NCBI GenBank assembly: GCA_002373165.1
Contig: DFJS01000095.1
Coordinates: 1 to 34,044 of the forward strand
Source: Ruminococcus sp. UBA3665
Lineage (GTDB): Bacteria > Bacillota > Clostridia > Oscillospirales > Ruminococcaceae
Length of the DNA stretch: 34,044 nt
Direction of reading: 5' to 3'
Position numbers and translations under genes: made by a program. This document shows positions 23,211-32,639 of this stretch, in pieces (the stretch's first letter is position 1; every line of letters begins with the position of its first letter). The notes beneath the pieces were generated by a model. It was not told the origin of the DNA. It ran no database searches and saw only the letters and a program-made list of their open reading frames with translations.

Positions 23211-24222
23211 GAATCTTTCTGTTTTTATTCCCCATGCAGGCTGTCCGTATCAGTGTGCATTCTGCAATCAGCGGACAATTACCGCACAGGAAAAGCTTCC
23301 CCGTGCGGAAGATGTCCGGCGCATCTGTTTGCAGGCACTCTCCGGAATGAAAGATACTGCCAATACGGAAATTGCCTTTTTCGGCGGAAGCTTTACAGCA
23401 ATTCCAGAAGCCTATATGCTGGAATTACTGGAAACGGCTCAGGAATTTATCGGAACAGATAAATTTTCCGGCATCCGGATTTCTACCCGGCCGGACTGCA
23501 TCAGCAGGGAAATTCTGGAAATTTTAAAAAAATATCACGTCACGGCTATCGAACTCGGCGCACAGTCGATGAGCAATCACGTTCTAAAAGCCAATCGGAG
23601 AGGCCACACGGCCGAACAGGTTGTGAAATCGGCAAAGCTGATCCGGCACTATGGATTTGAACTCGGCTTGCAGGTGATGTTCGGCCTGTACAAAAGCACC
23701 TGGACAGACGAATTAGAAACCGGCTGGCAGATTCGTGACCTGAATCCTGATACTGTCAGGATTTATCCTGTCGTGATTCTGAAAAATACCACACTTGCAG
23801 AATATTATCAGTCCGGAGCGTATTCTTTGTTTCCGTTTGAAGAAGCTGTTGCTTTTATCGGTCAGCAGATGATACAGTATCATGAAGCCGGCATCCGTGT
23901 GATTAAATGCGGACTTCATGCAAGCGAATTCGTCGAAAAAGATATGCTTGCCGGTTATTATCACCCGGCGTTCCGGGAATTATGCGAGAATCATATTTAT
24001 TTTTCAAAAATCAATTCTCTGATCATAGATGCCCTGACAAACAGGCAGAAACTCCCGGAAGTGTTCGCTGTCCGCCCGGACTGCATCAGCAAGGCAGTCG
24101 GGCAGAAAAAAAGAAATTTGAATTATTTTCAGAATCAATATCAGATAAAAATAAAAATCATAGGCGATGAAAATTTAGATTTATATGAAGTCAAATCAGC
24201 AGAGGAGTCAGTATGTATTTAA
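23200..24222 (+). CDS. Elp3-like radical SAM protein
   Basis: 340 aa. The 4Fe-4S motif is CPYQCAFCNQ (Cys15, 19, 22), followed by the SAM-binding FFGGSFTAIP segment and STRPDCI. The sequence has the Elp3/MiaB-like radical SAM fold with no GNAT acetyltransferase domain, so it is the YhcC/Elp3-related short family whose substrate is not known. It overlaps rnc by 11 nt and smc by 10 nt, so the three are coupled. This placement between rnc and smc recurs in Clostridia as far as I recall. Confidence 0.88.
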   Translation: MKHKNLSVFIPHAGCPYQCAFCNQRTITAQEKLPRAEDVRRICLQALSGMKDTANTEIAFFGGSFTAIPEAYMLELLETAQEFIGTDKFSGIRISTRPDCISREILEILKKYHVTAIELGAQSMSNHVLKANRRGHTAEQVVKSAKLIRHYGFELGLQVMFGLYKSTWTDELETGWQIRDLNPDTVRIYPVVILKNTTLAEYYQSGAYSLFPFEEAVAFIGQQMIQYHEAGIRVIKCGLHASEFVEKDMLAGYYHPAFRELCENHIYFSKINSLIIDALTNRQKLPEVFAVRPDCISKAVGQKKRNLNYFQNQYQIKIKIIGDENLDLYEVKSAEESVCI

Positions 24223-27200
24223 AATCACTGGAATTGCAGGGATTCAAATCCTTTCCGGATAAGATCAAACTGAATTTTGACAAAGGTCTGACCGCTGTCG
24301 TGGGTCCGAACGGAAGCGGAAAAAGTAATATCGGCGATTCTGTGCGCTGGGTGCTGGGGGAACAGTCTACCAAAACGCTCCGCGGCAATAAGATGGAAGA
24401 CGTTATTTTTTCCGGTACGGTCGGCAGAAAACCAATGGGCTTTGCTTCTGTCACACTCGTGATTGATAACAGCGAAAACCGCCTGGAAGGCCTCGGCGAA
24501 GAAGTCAGCGTTACCAGAAAATTATACCGCTCCGGCGACAGTGAATACAGAATCAACGGAAAAGCTGTCCGCCTGAAAGATATCAATGAATTATTCATGG
24601 ATACAGGACTCGGCCGTGACGGCTATTCCATCATCGGACAGGGAAGAATTGCCGAAATTGTCGGCGCAAAAAACAGCGACCGCCGCGAAATTTTTGAAGA
24701 AGCCGCCGGAATTTCCAAATTCCGCTACCGCAAAACCGAAGCAGAACGCAAACTGGCACAGGCACAGGAAAAAATGGAGCGCGTACAGGATATTTTTCAG
24801 GAACTGGAAAGCCGGCTGTCTCCGCTCCGGGTTCAGGCCAAAAAAGCCGAACAGTATCTTTTGCTGGCCGATCAGGAAAAACAGCTGGAAGTTTCTGTCT
24901 GGATTCAGAATCTGGCCGAACTTCAGCAGAAATTAAAAATTCTGGAAGAAAAATTCATCGTCAGTCAGACTGAATATCAGAATACAGAACGGGAAATTCT
25001 TCAGGAAGAAGAAAAAATTCAGCAGTGCTATCTGAAAATGCAGGAGTATTCTGTCGAATCCGAAGAAGCTCATGCACTGGTGAAGGAACTCCGGGACAAA
25101 ACCGCGCAGATTCAGTCGGAAATTGCAGTATTGCAAAATGATGTGATTCATCATGAAGAAGCCGTCCGGCTCGCACAGAACCGCCATGCGCAGGATCTGG
25201 AAGAACAGTCTTCTCAGCAGGAAAAGCTCGAAGCCGCACAGAATCATGCCGATCAGATGCAGAAACAGTTCGACGAAACCTCTCAGGCTCTGGAAAAGGC
25301 ACAGAAATGCTTTGCAATATCAGAACAGGCATTTCAGGCAGAAGATGAAAAATCCCGTCAGGCAGATGAACATCTGCATCAGCTGTATCTTGAAAAAAGT
25401 GAATTGCAGTTTTCTCTGCGTTCTTCCGAAGAAAAAACAGAACAGATTCTGCATCAGATACAGGAGCTGGAAGAAGAAACGCTCTCTACAGAACAGAAAC
25501 TCCGGGATGCCGAAGCAGTCTGTCAGGCCGCGGAGAATTCCGTGCAGACCGTCCGGCAGGAACTCAGTATTCAGGAAACGGAGCTTTCTGCCTTCCGGGA
25601 AAAAGCGCACCAGTTCCGGCAGAACAAGTCACAGGCCGAAGAACAGTTCCGTCAGCTGGGCTTTCAGCTCCGGGACAAGAAACAGCGGCACAGAATTCTG
25701 ACCGATCTGGAAAATAATATGGAAGGCTTTTCCGGAAGTGTCAAATCTGTCATGCGCGCTGTACAGAACGGCACACTGCATTCTGTGTTCGGCAGCGTGG
25801 CACAGCTGATTCAGGTGGACAGTCAGTACGGCATCGCTGTGGAAACTGCACTCGGCGCAAGTGTACAGCATATTATCGTGGCCGATGAGAACGCCGCCAA
25901 AGACGGAATTCGCTTTCTGCGCGATCACCGCGCCGGACGTGCGACGTTCCTGCCGCTTACGACTATCCGGGGCAGAAGGGTCAGTCAGCAGGATGTGCAG
26001 GAAATTTCCCGTCTGCAAGGATTTATCGCTGTGGCAAGCGATCTGGTCACCTGCGATGCAGCTTATCGCCAGATTGCTGAAAATCTGCTGGGCAGAATCA
26101 TCATTGTAGATAATATCGATCATGCGGCCGAAATTGCAAAGCAATCCGGCTATCGCTACAGAATCGTCACGGCAGACGGCCAGGTAATCAATGCCGGCGG
26201 CTCGTTCACAGGCGGTTCTGTCCAGAAAACAGGCGGAATGCTTACCAGAAAAACAGAACTTCATGCGCTTCAGGAAGAAATACAGCAGCTGGCCATGCAG
26301 TGTCAGCAGGCTGAACAGAATGCCCGTCAGGCTTCTGAACTCTGTATTCAGACAGAACAGGAGCTGGATGTACAGAATCAGAATTTTGAACAGCTAAGAC
26401 AAAAATTCCTGACGGCACAGTCCGAGGCGCAGAAAGAAGCATTTCCTGTTTCGCAGTACCGTCAGCAGGTGCAGGATGCGGCCGCTAAAATGACCGCCCT
26501 GAAACAGCAGTCTTCGCAGGCAGACAGTTCTCTGGCAGAAGCACGGCTCGCTTATGACAGAAAATTGCAGGAAATTCAGAATGCTGAAACAAATCTGTCC
26601 GGCGCAAAAGACAGAAAATCCGCAGTACTCTCCGCCCGGCAGGAAGCCGCTGATGCCTTCGGAGAATGGAAAATCCGTCTTGCACAGGCCGAAAAAGACC
26701 GCGAAGCCGCACTGCTGGCACTCACACAGATGCAGGAAACTGCTGCGCTTACCCGGAACAGGGAACAGCAATATGTTTCTGAAATAGAATTATTAAAAAA
26801 TCAAATCGCTGAAAAAAATAAAGCGATTGAGGAAAAACAGGCCTCTTTTGCCGAAACAGAACAAAATACTGCTTCCGCCGAACAGAAAGCCAAATCCGCT
26901 TCCCGGAATCATGATTTGCAGAATATCGAAATCCGGAATTTGCAGTCCGGCATGAATACCCTTCATGCAGAAAAAGAAAAACTTTCTGCCGAAGTCTCCC
27001 GGCTCTCAGAACGCAAAGGCAGTATGCAGACTGAATGCGATCAGATTATCAATCAGCTGCTGGAAGTCTATGAACTGACCCGTTCCGAAGCCCAGGCAAT
27101 GGCACAGCCCGTCGGAGATATGCAGAATGCCCGGAAACAGCTTTCTGTCCTGAAACAGAAAATCCGTGCGCTGGGTACGGTCAATGTGGATTCTATCGAA

Positions 27201-27791
27201 GAACTCAAAGCTGTATCAGAACGCCATGCATTTTATTCCAGAGAAATCGCCGATATCCGCAAAGCCAAACAGGAACTGGAAAAAATTATTCAGGACCTGA
27301 CAGGCGAAATGTGCCGTATTTTTTCCGAAAGCTTTGAGATAATTAATCAGAATTTCAAAGAAATTTTTCATGATTTATTTGGAGGCGGCCGCGCGGAACT
27401 CCGCCTGACCGAACCCGAACATGTGCTGACATCCGGCATTGAAATCAACGTAGCACCGCCGGGCAAAGTCATCAAAAATCTGATTTCGCTTTCCGGCGGC
27501 GAACAGTCCTTTGTCGCCATTGCGATTTATTTCGCAATTCTGCGCCTGCGGCCTGCGCCGTTCTGCATTCTGGATGAAATTGATGCTGCTCTGGATGAAG
27601 CAAACGTCCGCAAATATGCCCGTTATCTGAAGCATTTTACGGAACATACCCAGTTTGTGCTTGTCACTCACCGGCGCAGTGCCATGGAAGAGGCCAGCGT
27701 GCTGTACGGCGTTACCATGCAGGAAGACGGCATTTCCCGGCTGCTCCGGCTCGAACAGCCCGATGATATGCCCGAAGAAACTATCAACTAA
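24213..27791 (+). CDS. smc: Chromosome segregation ATPase SMC
   Basis: 1192 aa, full length. Walker A GPNGSGKSN (31-39), long coiled coils (about 170-500 and 690-1030), a hinge (about 510-670; FLPLTTIRG and INAGGSFTGGS are hinge blocks), signature LSGGEQ and Walker B FCILDEIDAALDEANV near the end. It condenses and separates chromosomes with ScpA/ScpB (not in the window). SD AGAGGAG is 5 nt upstream. The coiled coils are very rich in Gln, common in this organism. Confidence 0.98.
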   Translation: MYLKSLELQGFKSFPDKIKLNFDKGLTAVVGPNGSGKSNIGDSVRWVLGEQSTKTLRGNKMEDVIFSGTVGRKPMGFASVTLVIDNSENRLEGLGEEVSVTRKLYRSGDSEYRINGKAVRLKDINELFMDTGLGRDGYSIIGQGRIAEIVGAKNSDRREIFEEAAGISKFRYRKTEAERKLAQAQEKMERVQDIFQELESRLSPLRVQAKKAEQYLLLADQEKQLEVSVWIQNLAELQQKLKILEEKFIVSQTEYQNTEREILQEEEKIQQCYLKMQEYSVESEEAHALVKELRDKTAQIQSEIAVLQNDVIHHEEAVRLAQNRHAQDLEEQSSQQEKLEAAQNHADQMQKQFDETSQALEKAQKCFAISEQAFQAEDEKSRQADEHLHQLYLEKSELQFSLRSSEEKTEQILHQIQELEEETLSTEQKLRDAEAVCQAAENSVQTVRQELSIQETELSAFREKAHQFRQNKSQAEEQFRQLGFQLRDKKQRHRILTDLENNMEGFSGSVKSVMRAVQNGTLHSVFGSVAQLIQVDSQYGIAVETALGASVQHIIVADENAAKDGIRFLRDHRAGRATFLPLTTIRGRRVSQQDVQEISRLQGFIAVASDLVTCDAAYRQIAENLLGRIIIVDNIDHAAEIAKQSGYRYRIVTADGQVINAGGSFTGGSVQKTGGMLTRKTELHALQEEIQQLAMQCQQAEQNARQASELCIQTEQELDVQNQNFEQLRQKFLTAQSEAQKEAFPVSQYRQQVQDAAAKMTALKQQSSQADSSLAEARLAYDRKLQEIQNAETNLSGAKDRKSAVLSARQEAADAFGEWKIRLAQAEKDREAALLALTQMQETAALTRNREQQYVSEIELLKNQIAEKNKAIEEKQASFAETEQNTASAEQKAKSASRNHDLQNIEIRNLQSGMNTLHAEKEKLSAEVSRLSERKGSMQTECDQIINQLLEVYELTRSEAQAMAQPVGDMQNARKQLSVLKQKIRALGTVNVDSIEELKAVSERHAFYSREIADIRKAKQELEKIIQDLTGEMCRIFSESFEIINQNFKEIFHDLFGGGRAELRLTEPEHVLTSGIEINVAPPGKVIKNLISLSGGEQSFVAIAIYFAILRLRPAPFCILDEIDAALDEANVRKYARYLKHFTEHTQFVLVTHRRSAMEEASVLYGVTMQEDGISRLLRLEQPDDMPEETIN

Positions 27792-27805
27792 TCAGGAGGA
27801 CTTTT

Positions 27806-29143
27806 ATGGGATTCTTTTCTAAAATCAAAGAAGGCCTGCAAAAAACCAGAGCTGCGATGATGCAGAAAATGCAGTCCATTATCAATTCTTTTACTAAAAT
27901 TGATGAAGATCTGTTTGAACAGCTCGAAGAAACAATGATTATGAGCGATATGGGCGCACAGACTTCTTCCGAAATCTGTGACCGCCTCCGGAAGCTCGTC
28001 AAGGAACGCGGCGTGAAAGATCCTGCCGAAATTATGAATCTGATTGAAGAAGTCATCAGTGAAATGCTCGGCGAAGAAACAGAACTGGATTTGTCTACAA
28101 AGCCTTCTGTGATTATGGTCATCGGGGTAAACGGTGCCGGAAAAACAACGACTATCGGAAAATTATGTCATCAGTTCAAAAACGACGGCAAAAAAGTGCT
28201 GGTAGCCGCCGCGGATACATTCCGCGCCGCCGCTATCGAACAGCTGGAAGTCTGGACACAGCGCGCCGGAGTTGATATCGTCAAACACGCCGAAGGCAGT
28301 GACCCCGCCGCAGTCGTGTTCGATGCCGTCACGGCCGCCGTCGCAAGAGACTGCGATGTGCTGATTATCGATACCGCCGGCCGTCTGCATAACAAGAAAA
28401 ATCTGATGAACGAACTCGCCAAGATTAACAGGATTCTCGAACAAAAGGCCGAAGGCTGTGCTGTCGAAACGCTTCTTGTGCTGGATGCCACAACAGGACA
28501 GAATGCCGTCAGTCAGGCAAGATTATTCAACGAAGTAGCCAAAATTACAGGCATCGTCCTGACAAAACTGGACGGCACGGCCAAAGGCGGCATTATCGTG
28601 TCGATTAAGAACGAACTCGGCATTCCGGTCAAACTGGTTGGCGTGGGCGAAAAAATCGAAGATCTTCAGCGTTTTAACAATGCCGATTTTATTAAAGCTC
28701 TGTTTGATCATTCTGATGATGTGAAGCTGGAAGAAACTCCCGAAACAGAACCCGAACCTGTTCCGGAGGAAGTTCCGGAAACAGAATCTGAACCCGTTCC
28801 GGAAGAAATCCCCGAACCCGTTCCGGAAGAACTCTCCGTTATTCAGGAAGATATTGAAATCCCAGAGCCGGAAGAGCTCCCCGTTATTCAGGAAGATACT
28901 GAAATCCCAGAGCCGGAAGAAATCCCTGTCATTCAGGAAGATACTGAAATTCCCGAACCGGAACAGGAAGAAAAGAAAAAGCCCTTCTCCTGGCTGTTCA
29001 TGGAAATAGGCCCGAAGAAAAAAGAAGCTGTGAAAGAAGATGTTCCGGAAGAATCTGAATCTACAGAAGAGGACGCGCCTCAGGAAGAAGAAGCTCCTAA
29101 AAAGAAGAAATCCTGGTTTTCGTTCGGCAAGAAAGGAGAATAA
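27806..29143 (+). CDS. ftsY: Signal recognition particle receptor FtsY, with acidic repeats at the C-terminus
   Basis: 445 aa. An amphipathic start (MGFFSKIKEGLQKT) leads into the N bundle; the G domain has GVNGAGKTT (107-115), DTAGRLH and TKLDGTAKGG, ending near 306. Residues about 307-445 are an added Glu/Pro-rich tail including three 15-residue repeats (342-386, E-x-x-V-I-Q-E-D-x-E-I-P-E-P-E). Two basic-aromatic patches close it (KKKPFSWLFMEIGPKKK and KKKKSWFSFGKKGE). In most bacteria the acidic A domain is N-terminal. FtsY docks SRP-ribosome complexes at the membrane. Follows smc by 14 nt with SD AGGAGG. Confidence 0.95.
   Translation: MGFFSKIKEGLQKTRAAMMQKMQSIINSFTKIDEDLFEQLEETMIMSDMGAQTSSEICDRLRKLVKERGVKDPAEIMNLIEEVISEMLGEETELDLSTKPSVIMVIGVNGAGKTTTIGKLCHQFKNDGKKVLVAAADTFRAAAIEQLEVWTQRAGVDIVKHAEGSDPAAVVFDAVTAAVARDCDVLIIDTAGRLHNKKNLMNELAKINRILEQKAEGCAVETLLVLDATTGQNAVSQARLFNEVAKITGIVLTKLDGTAKGGIIVSIKNELGIPVKLVGVGEKIEDLQRFNNADFIKALFDHSDDVKLEETPETEPEPVPEEVPETESEPVPEEIPEPVPEELSVIQEDIEIPEPEELPVIQEDTEIPEPEEIPVIQEDTEIPEPEQEEKKKPFSWLFMEIGPKKKEAVKEDVPEESESTEEDAPQEEEAPKKKKSWFSFGKKGE
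28829..28963 (+). repeat. Three 45-bp in-frame tandem repeats in ftsY
   Basis: Units at 28829-28873, 28874-28918 and 28919-28963 encode ELSVIQEDIEIPEPE, ELPVIQEDTEIPEPE and EIPVIQEDTEIPEPE. The units are nearly identical at DNA level, so copy number could change by slippage without breaking the frame. Confidence 0.92.
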
Positions 29144-29146
29144 TGC

Positions 29147-29731
29147 ATGAAAATCGTCATGGCTACTAATAATCAGAATAAACTCCGGGAAGCACAGGAA
29201 ATTTTCAGTCCGCTGGGGATTGAAATCCTCTCACAGAAAGATGCCGGCGTTTCGGTCAATCCGGAGGAAAACGGCACAACGTTCGCCGAAAATGCACTCA
29301 TCAAAGCCCGCGCCGTCTATGCGCTTGTCAAACTTCCGGTCATCGCCGATGACAGCGGCCTCTGTGTGGATGCCCTGAATGGTGCGCCGGGGGTGTATTC
29401 GGCCAGATATGCCCCGGAAGGTCAGCTCTGTGAAACGCTTCTGAAAAATATGCAGCACGTTCCGGAAGAACAGAGAACTGCCCGTTTTGTGACAGATGTT
29501 GCCTTTATCGATCAGAACGGCAAAGAAACTGTTCTGGAAGGCTTCTGCCCCGGCATGATCGGCTTTGAAAAACGCGGAGTCAACGGGTTCGGCTATGACC
29601 CCGTCTTTCTGTACGGCAGTCAGACATTCGCCGAACTGGAATCGGAACAGAAAAATGCAGTCAGTCACCGCGGCGCGGCGTTCCGGAAATTATATGATTA
29701 TCTGAAAAAATATTATCAGGAGGGAATTTAA
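29147..29731 (+). CDS. rdgB: XTP/dITP diphosphatase (RdgB/HAM1)
   Basis: 194 aa. It begins MKIVMATNNQNKLREAQEI, with the family blocks FAENALIKARA, ADDSGLCVDAL and GAPGVYSARY, and VNGFGYDPVF. It removes non-canonical purine nucleotides such as dITP and XTP. AAAGGAG is 9 nt upstream. It lies between ftsY and yhbY. Confidence 0.96.
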   Translation: MKIVMATNNQNKLREAQEIFSPLGIEILSQKDAGVSVNPEENGTTFAENALIKARAVYALVKLPVIADDSGLCVDALNGAPGVYSARYAPEGQLCETLLKNMQHVPEEQRTARFVTDVAFIDQNGKETVLEGFCPGMIGFEKRGVNGFGYDPVFLYGSQTFAELESEQKNAVSHRGAAFRKLYDYLKKYYQEGI

Positions 29732-29732
29732 T

Positions 29733-30032
29733 ATGCTTACCAGCAAACAGCGTGCCTATCTCCGGGGACTGGCATCCGGATATGAAACTATCTTCCAGAT
29801 CGGCAAGGGCGGCATTTCGGAAAATCTGCTCCAGCAGGTCAGCGATGCGCTCCGCAAACGTGAGATGATCAAGCTTCGTGTTCTGGATAATTCTGAATTT
29901 TCTGCCCGCGAAGCCGCCGATCAGATTGCCGAAGCCGTCAAGGCCGATGTGGTGCAGGTAATCGGCAGCCGGTTTGTCCTGTTCAAACGCAATGCGCAGG
30001 ATCCTGTGATTGATCTGAAAGCGGCGAAATAA
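29733..30032 (+). CDS. yhbY: CRM-domain RNA-binding protein YhbY
   Basis: 99 aa: MLTSKQRAYLRGLASGYET opening and IFQIGKGGISENLLQQV are typical. YhbY binds 50S precursors during ribosome assembly (E. coli work). SD AGGAGG sits about 10 nt before the ATG. Its stop overlaps the nadD start (TAATG). Confidence 0.95.
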   Translation: MLTSKQRAYLRGLASGYETIFQIGKGGISENLLQQVSDALRKREMIKLRVLDNSEFSAREAADQIAEAVKADVVQVIGSRFVLFKRNAQDPVIDLKAAK

Positions 30033-31249
30033 TGCGGAAAATCGGGTTATTCGGCGGCAGTTTCAATCCGCCGCACAAAGGGCATCTGCATCTGGCAGAA
30101 ATTCTGCATGATTCGCTTGCGCTGGACGAAGTGCGCCTGATTCCGGCAAAAATTCCGCCCCACAAGTCCGACCGGGATTATGCGCCGGCTGAAAATCGTC
30201 TGGAGATGTGCCGACTGATGGCAGAAGCGCATGACTGGCTGACAGCAGATGATTTTGAATTAACTCAGAAACAAATCAGCTATACTTATTATACGGCAAA
30301 GCATTTTGCCAAAACCTGCCCCGAAGACCGGCTGTATCTGCTGGCAGGCGGCGATATGCTCGCAAGCTTTACAGAATGGTACCGCTGGAAAGATATTCTG
30401 CAAATGGTAACGCTGGCATGTATTGCCCGGGAAGAAGGCGAATATCAAAAGCTGCTGCCTTATGCGGAAAATCTGCGTCAAACTGGCGAAATTATTTTAG
30501 TCAATGCGGAAAGTTTTGCAGTATCTTCTACAAAAATACGGGATATGCTAAGAAAAAATCAGAATTGTTCTTGCTATTTGTCACAAAACATAGTAAAATA
30601 TATAAAAGAGAAAAATTTGTATACAGGAAGTGGTGCAGGTTTGTATCAGGTAAAAGATAAAATTGCATTTCTGGAAAACAGACTCACGCCCAAACGCTTC
30701 CGGCACTCCTGCAACGTGGCAAGAGTCGCACGGCAGCTGGCACAGATTTACGGCGGCGATCTGGAAAAAGCTTACTTCGCCGGATTGGTGCATGATATCT
30801 GCAAGGAAATTCCTTTTGAGGAACAGTACCAGCAGATGATGCAGAGCGGCTATCCGCCCGATCAGGCCGAACTGCATTCTAAAAAATTATGGCACGGCAT
30901 TGCCGGAGCTTATTTTATCCGGACAGAGTTCGGCATAGAAGATGAAGATATTCTTAATGCCGTGCGCTATCATACCGTCGGCAGAGCCGGTATGAGTCTG
31001 CTGGAAGAAATTATTTATATGGCCGATATGATCTCTGAAGAACGGGATTATAAAGGCGTGGACAAAATGCGCCGGCTGGCCCAGAAAGATCTCAAAATGG
31101 CTATGCTGGAAGCTCTGCGCGATGCGCTCGTTTCTGTGATGAAGAAAAACGGCTTTCTCTCACGGAATACTGTAGAGGCGTATCATTATTATCTTTTACA
31201 GGCACAGGAAACAAAAGATCATAAATCAATAGAAGACAGGAAATCATAA
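30032..31249 (+). CDS. nadD-yqeK: NadD-YqeK fusion: nicotinate-nucleotide adenylyltransferase plus HD-domain Ap4A hydrolase
   Basis: 405 aa, about twice a single NadD. Residues 1-198 are NadD: GGSFNPPHKGH at 8-18 and the closing SSTKIRDML at 165-173. Residues about 207-390 are a YqeK-type HD domain: RHSCNVARVAR near 224-234, HD at 254-255, later HTVG and YMADMISEER. NadD makes NaAD from NaMN and ATP; YqeK splits diadenosine tetraphosphate. In most Firmicutes they are adjacent separate genes. The junction (about 30545-30660) is clearly more AT-rich than the rest and contains promoter, SD and TTG-start candidates for a separate YqeK. Confidence 0.93.
   Translation: MRKIGLFGGSFNPPHKGHLHLAEILHDSLALDEVRLIPAKIPPHKSDRDYAPAENRLEMCRLMAEAHDWLTADDFELTQKQISYTYYTAKHFAKTCPEDRLYLLAGGDMLASFTEWYRWKDILQMVTLACIAREEGEYQKLLPYAENLRQTGEIILVNAESFAVSSTKIRDMLRKNQNCSCYLSQNIVKYIKEKNLYTGSGAGLYQVKDKIAFLENRLTPKRFRHSCNVARVARQLAQIYGGDLEKAYFAGLVHDICKEIPFEEQYQQMMQSGYPPDQAELHSKKLWHGIAGAYFIRTEFGIEDEDILNAVRYHTVGRAGMSLLEEIIYMADMISEERDYKGVDKMRRLAQKDLKMAMLEALRDALVSVMKKNGFLSRNTVEAYHYYLLQAQETKDHKSIEDRKS
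30578..30606 (+). promoter_or_regulatory. Candidate internal promoter for the YqeK half
   Basis: TTGTCA (30578-30583), 17-bp spacer, TATAAA (30601-30606), inside the AT-rich NadD-YqeK junction. AGGAAG (30625-30630) and TTG (30641) follow, 10 nt apart and in frame with YqeK, giving a 202-residue product near the length of stand-alone YqeK (about 190). Confidence 0.45.
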
Positions 31250-31282
31250 GAAACAGAACAAATATGGAAAGGAGCTTTCTCT

Positions 31283-32608
31283 ATGCCTGAAAAAAAGAAA
31301 ATCGTCAGCCGGAAAAAAGAAGTCCCGGCCCAGACCCTCCCGGAGCATGATACTGCTGTCAATGTATGGGTCAAGATTATTTCTGTCCTGCTGACACTCT
31401 CCCTGATCGTGCTGATGATTCTTCATGCGCCGATTATTGAATATACGTCTGCCGATCATTTTAATCAGATTTCACAGATTTCTGTGATGAAGTATTTTAA
31501 AACACGCAAGCCTATGCAGTATATCGAAGGCAATATCAAGAGTATGAACCAGGCACAGGCCGAAATCCGTGAAGATGTGGACAAAGCATTCAATGACGGA
31601 CTGGATCTGAAACAAACTATCGAAGGCCAGTTTACAATTCTGTTTCTTGGCTTTGACAGTACCGAGAACGGCAGCGGCAATCTGCACGATGTCAATTATC
31701 TGGTACAGTTCAATCTGCTGGGGGCAGGCATGAATATTCTCCAGATTCCGCGGGATACGTATATGCCGCATTATACTAACTCTTCCACGCATAAATTCAA
31801 CAGCATCTACGCTTACGGAAATCAGAAAAAAAGCAATATCCAGCGCGTGGTGGACTGCGTGCAAGAATGCTTCGGAATTCCCGTCGATGCCTATGTCACA
31901 ACAACCTGCGACAATGTCGCCGAAATTATTGATATCATCGGCGGCGTGCCGATTGAAATGCCCTATCCTGTCGTATTCGAGGCCGATAAAGTCATCCCCA
32001 ACGGCGAACAGGTACTCAGCGGCGAGGAAGCCGAATGGTTTCTGCGTTTCCGCTACGGCTATCAGGATGCCGATATCGGACGCGTGCAGGCACAGCGGCT
32101 GTTCATGGTGGCCGCGATGAAAAAGGCCATCAGCATGAATTCCGTGCAGATGTTCAGTGCCGTGAACAAAGTCTATAAACAGGAACTTATTGCTACTGAT
32201 TTGAGTATGGAAGATATCAGCCGTGTGGCTGATCTGGCAAGTCATATCGATATGGCCAATGTCAATGTCTTTATGCTTCCCGGCGAAGCCGTTATGGCCG
32301 GAGATCAGTCTGTGTGGACGATTCACAAGGCCGCCGCGCTGGACGTTCTCAACGAATATTTCCGGACTCAGCAGGTGCCGCTCTCAGAGAAAAAAAGCAT
32401 GATTACGGAATATCTGGAAGAAGACGAGTATCAGAGCACGGAATATGACGATCTTTCCGCTAATTTGCAGGAAATCGACAACAACGGCGGCGGCAATCCG
32501 GAACTGAAAGAATATTATAAAGACCAGTTCGATGCCGATTATGACGAACGCAACCAGAAACCTACAGAATCAGAATCAGAATCTGAAACTGAAACAGAAG
32601 AAGATTGA
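31283..32608 (+). CDS. LytR-CpsA-Psr (LCP) family protein
   Basis: 441 aa. A short basic cytoplasmic start, one transmembrane helix (about 28-52, IISVLLTLSLIVLMILHAPIIEY), then an extracellular LCP domain with FLGFDS, NILQIPRDTYM, KFNSIYAYG and the late RFRYGYQDADIGRVQAQR. The C-terminus is acidic and ends in Glu/Ser/Thr-rich residues. LCP proteins attach secondary polymers such as wall teichoic acids or capsule to peptidoglycan. It lies between nadD-yqeK and rsfS. SD GGAAAGGAG is 9 nt before the ATG. Confidence 0.92.
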   Translation: MPEKKKIVSRKKEVPAQTLPEHDTAVNVWVKIISVLLTLSLIVLMILHAPIIEYTSADHFNQISQISVMKYFKTRKPMQYIEGNIKSMNQAQAEIREDVDKAFNDGLDLKQTIEGQFTILFLGFDSTENGSGNLHDVNYLVQFNLLGAGMNILQIPRDTYMPHYTNSSTHKFNSIYAYGNQKKSNIQRVVDCVQECFGIPVDAYVTTTCDNVAEIIDIIGGVPIEMPYPVVFEADKVIPNGEQVLSGEEAEWFLRFRYGYQDADIGRVQAQRLFMVAAMKKAISMNSVQMFSAVNKVYKQELIATDLSMEDISRVADLASHIDMANVNVFMLPGEAVMAGDQSVWTIHKAAALDVLNEYFRTQQVPLSEKKSMITEYLEEDEYQSTEYDDLSANLQEIDNNGGGNPELKEYYKDQFDADYDERNQKPTESESESETETEED

Positions 32609-32639
32609 TTTTTTATATTATTTTATAAGAGGTGATTAT

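Noticed and set aside
30032..31249. nadD-yqeK fusion as a missed stop or assembly error
   Set aside because: The frame is continuous with complete motifs on both sides and a plausible linker; kept as a real fusion, though raw reads would settle it.
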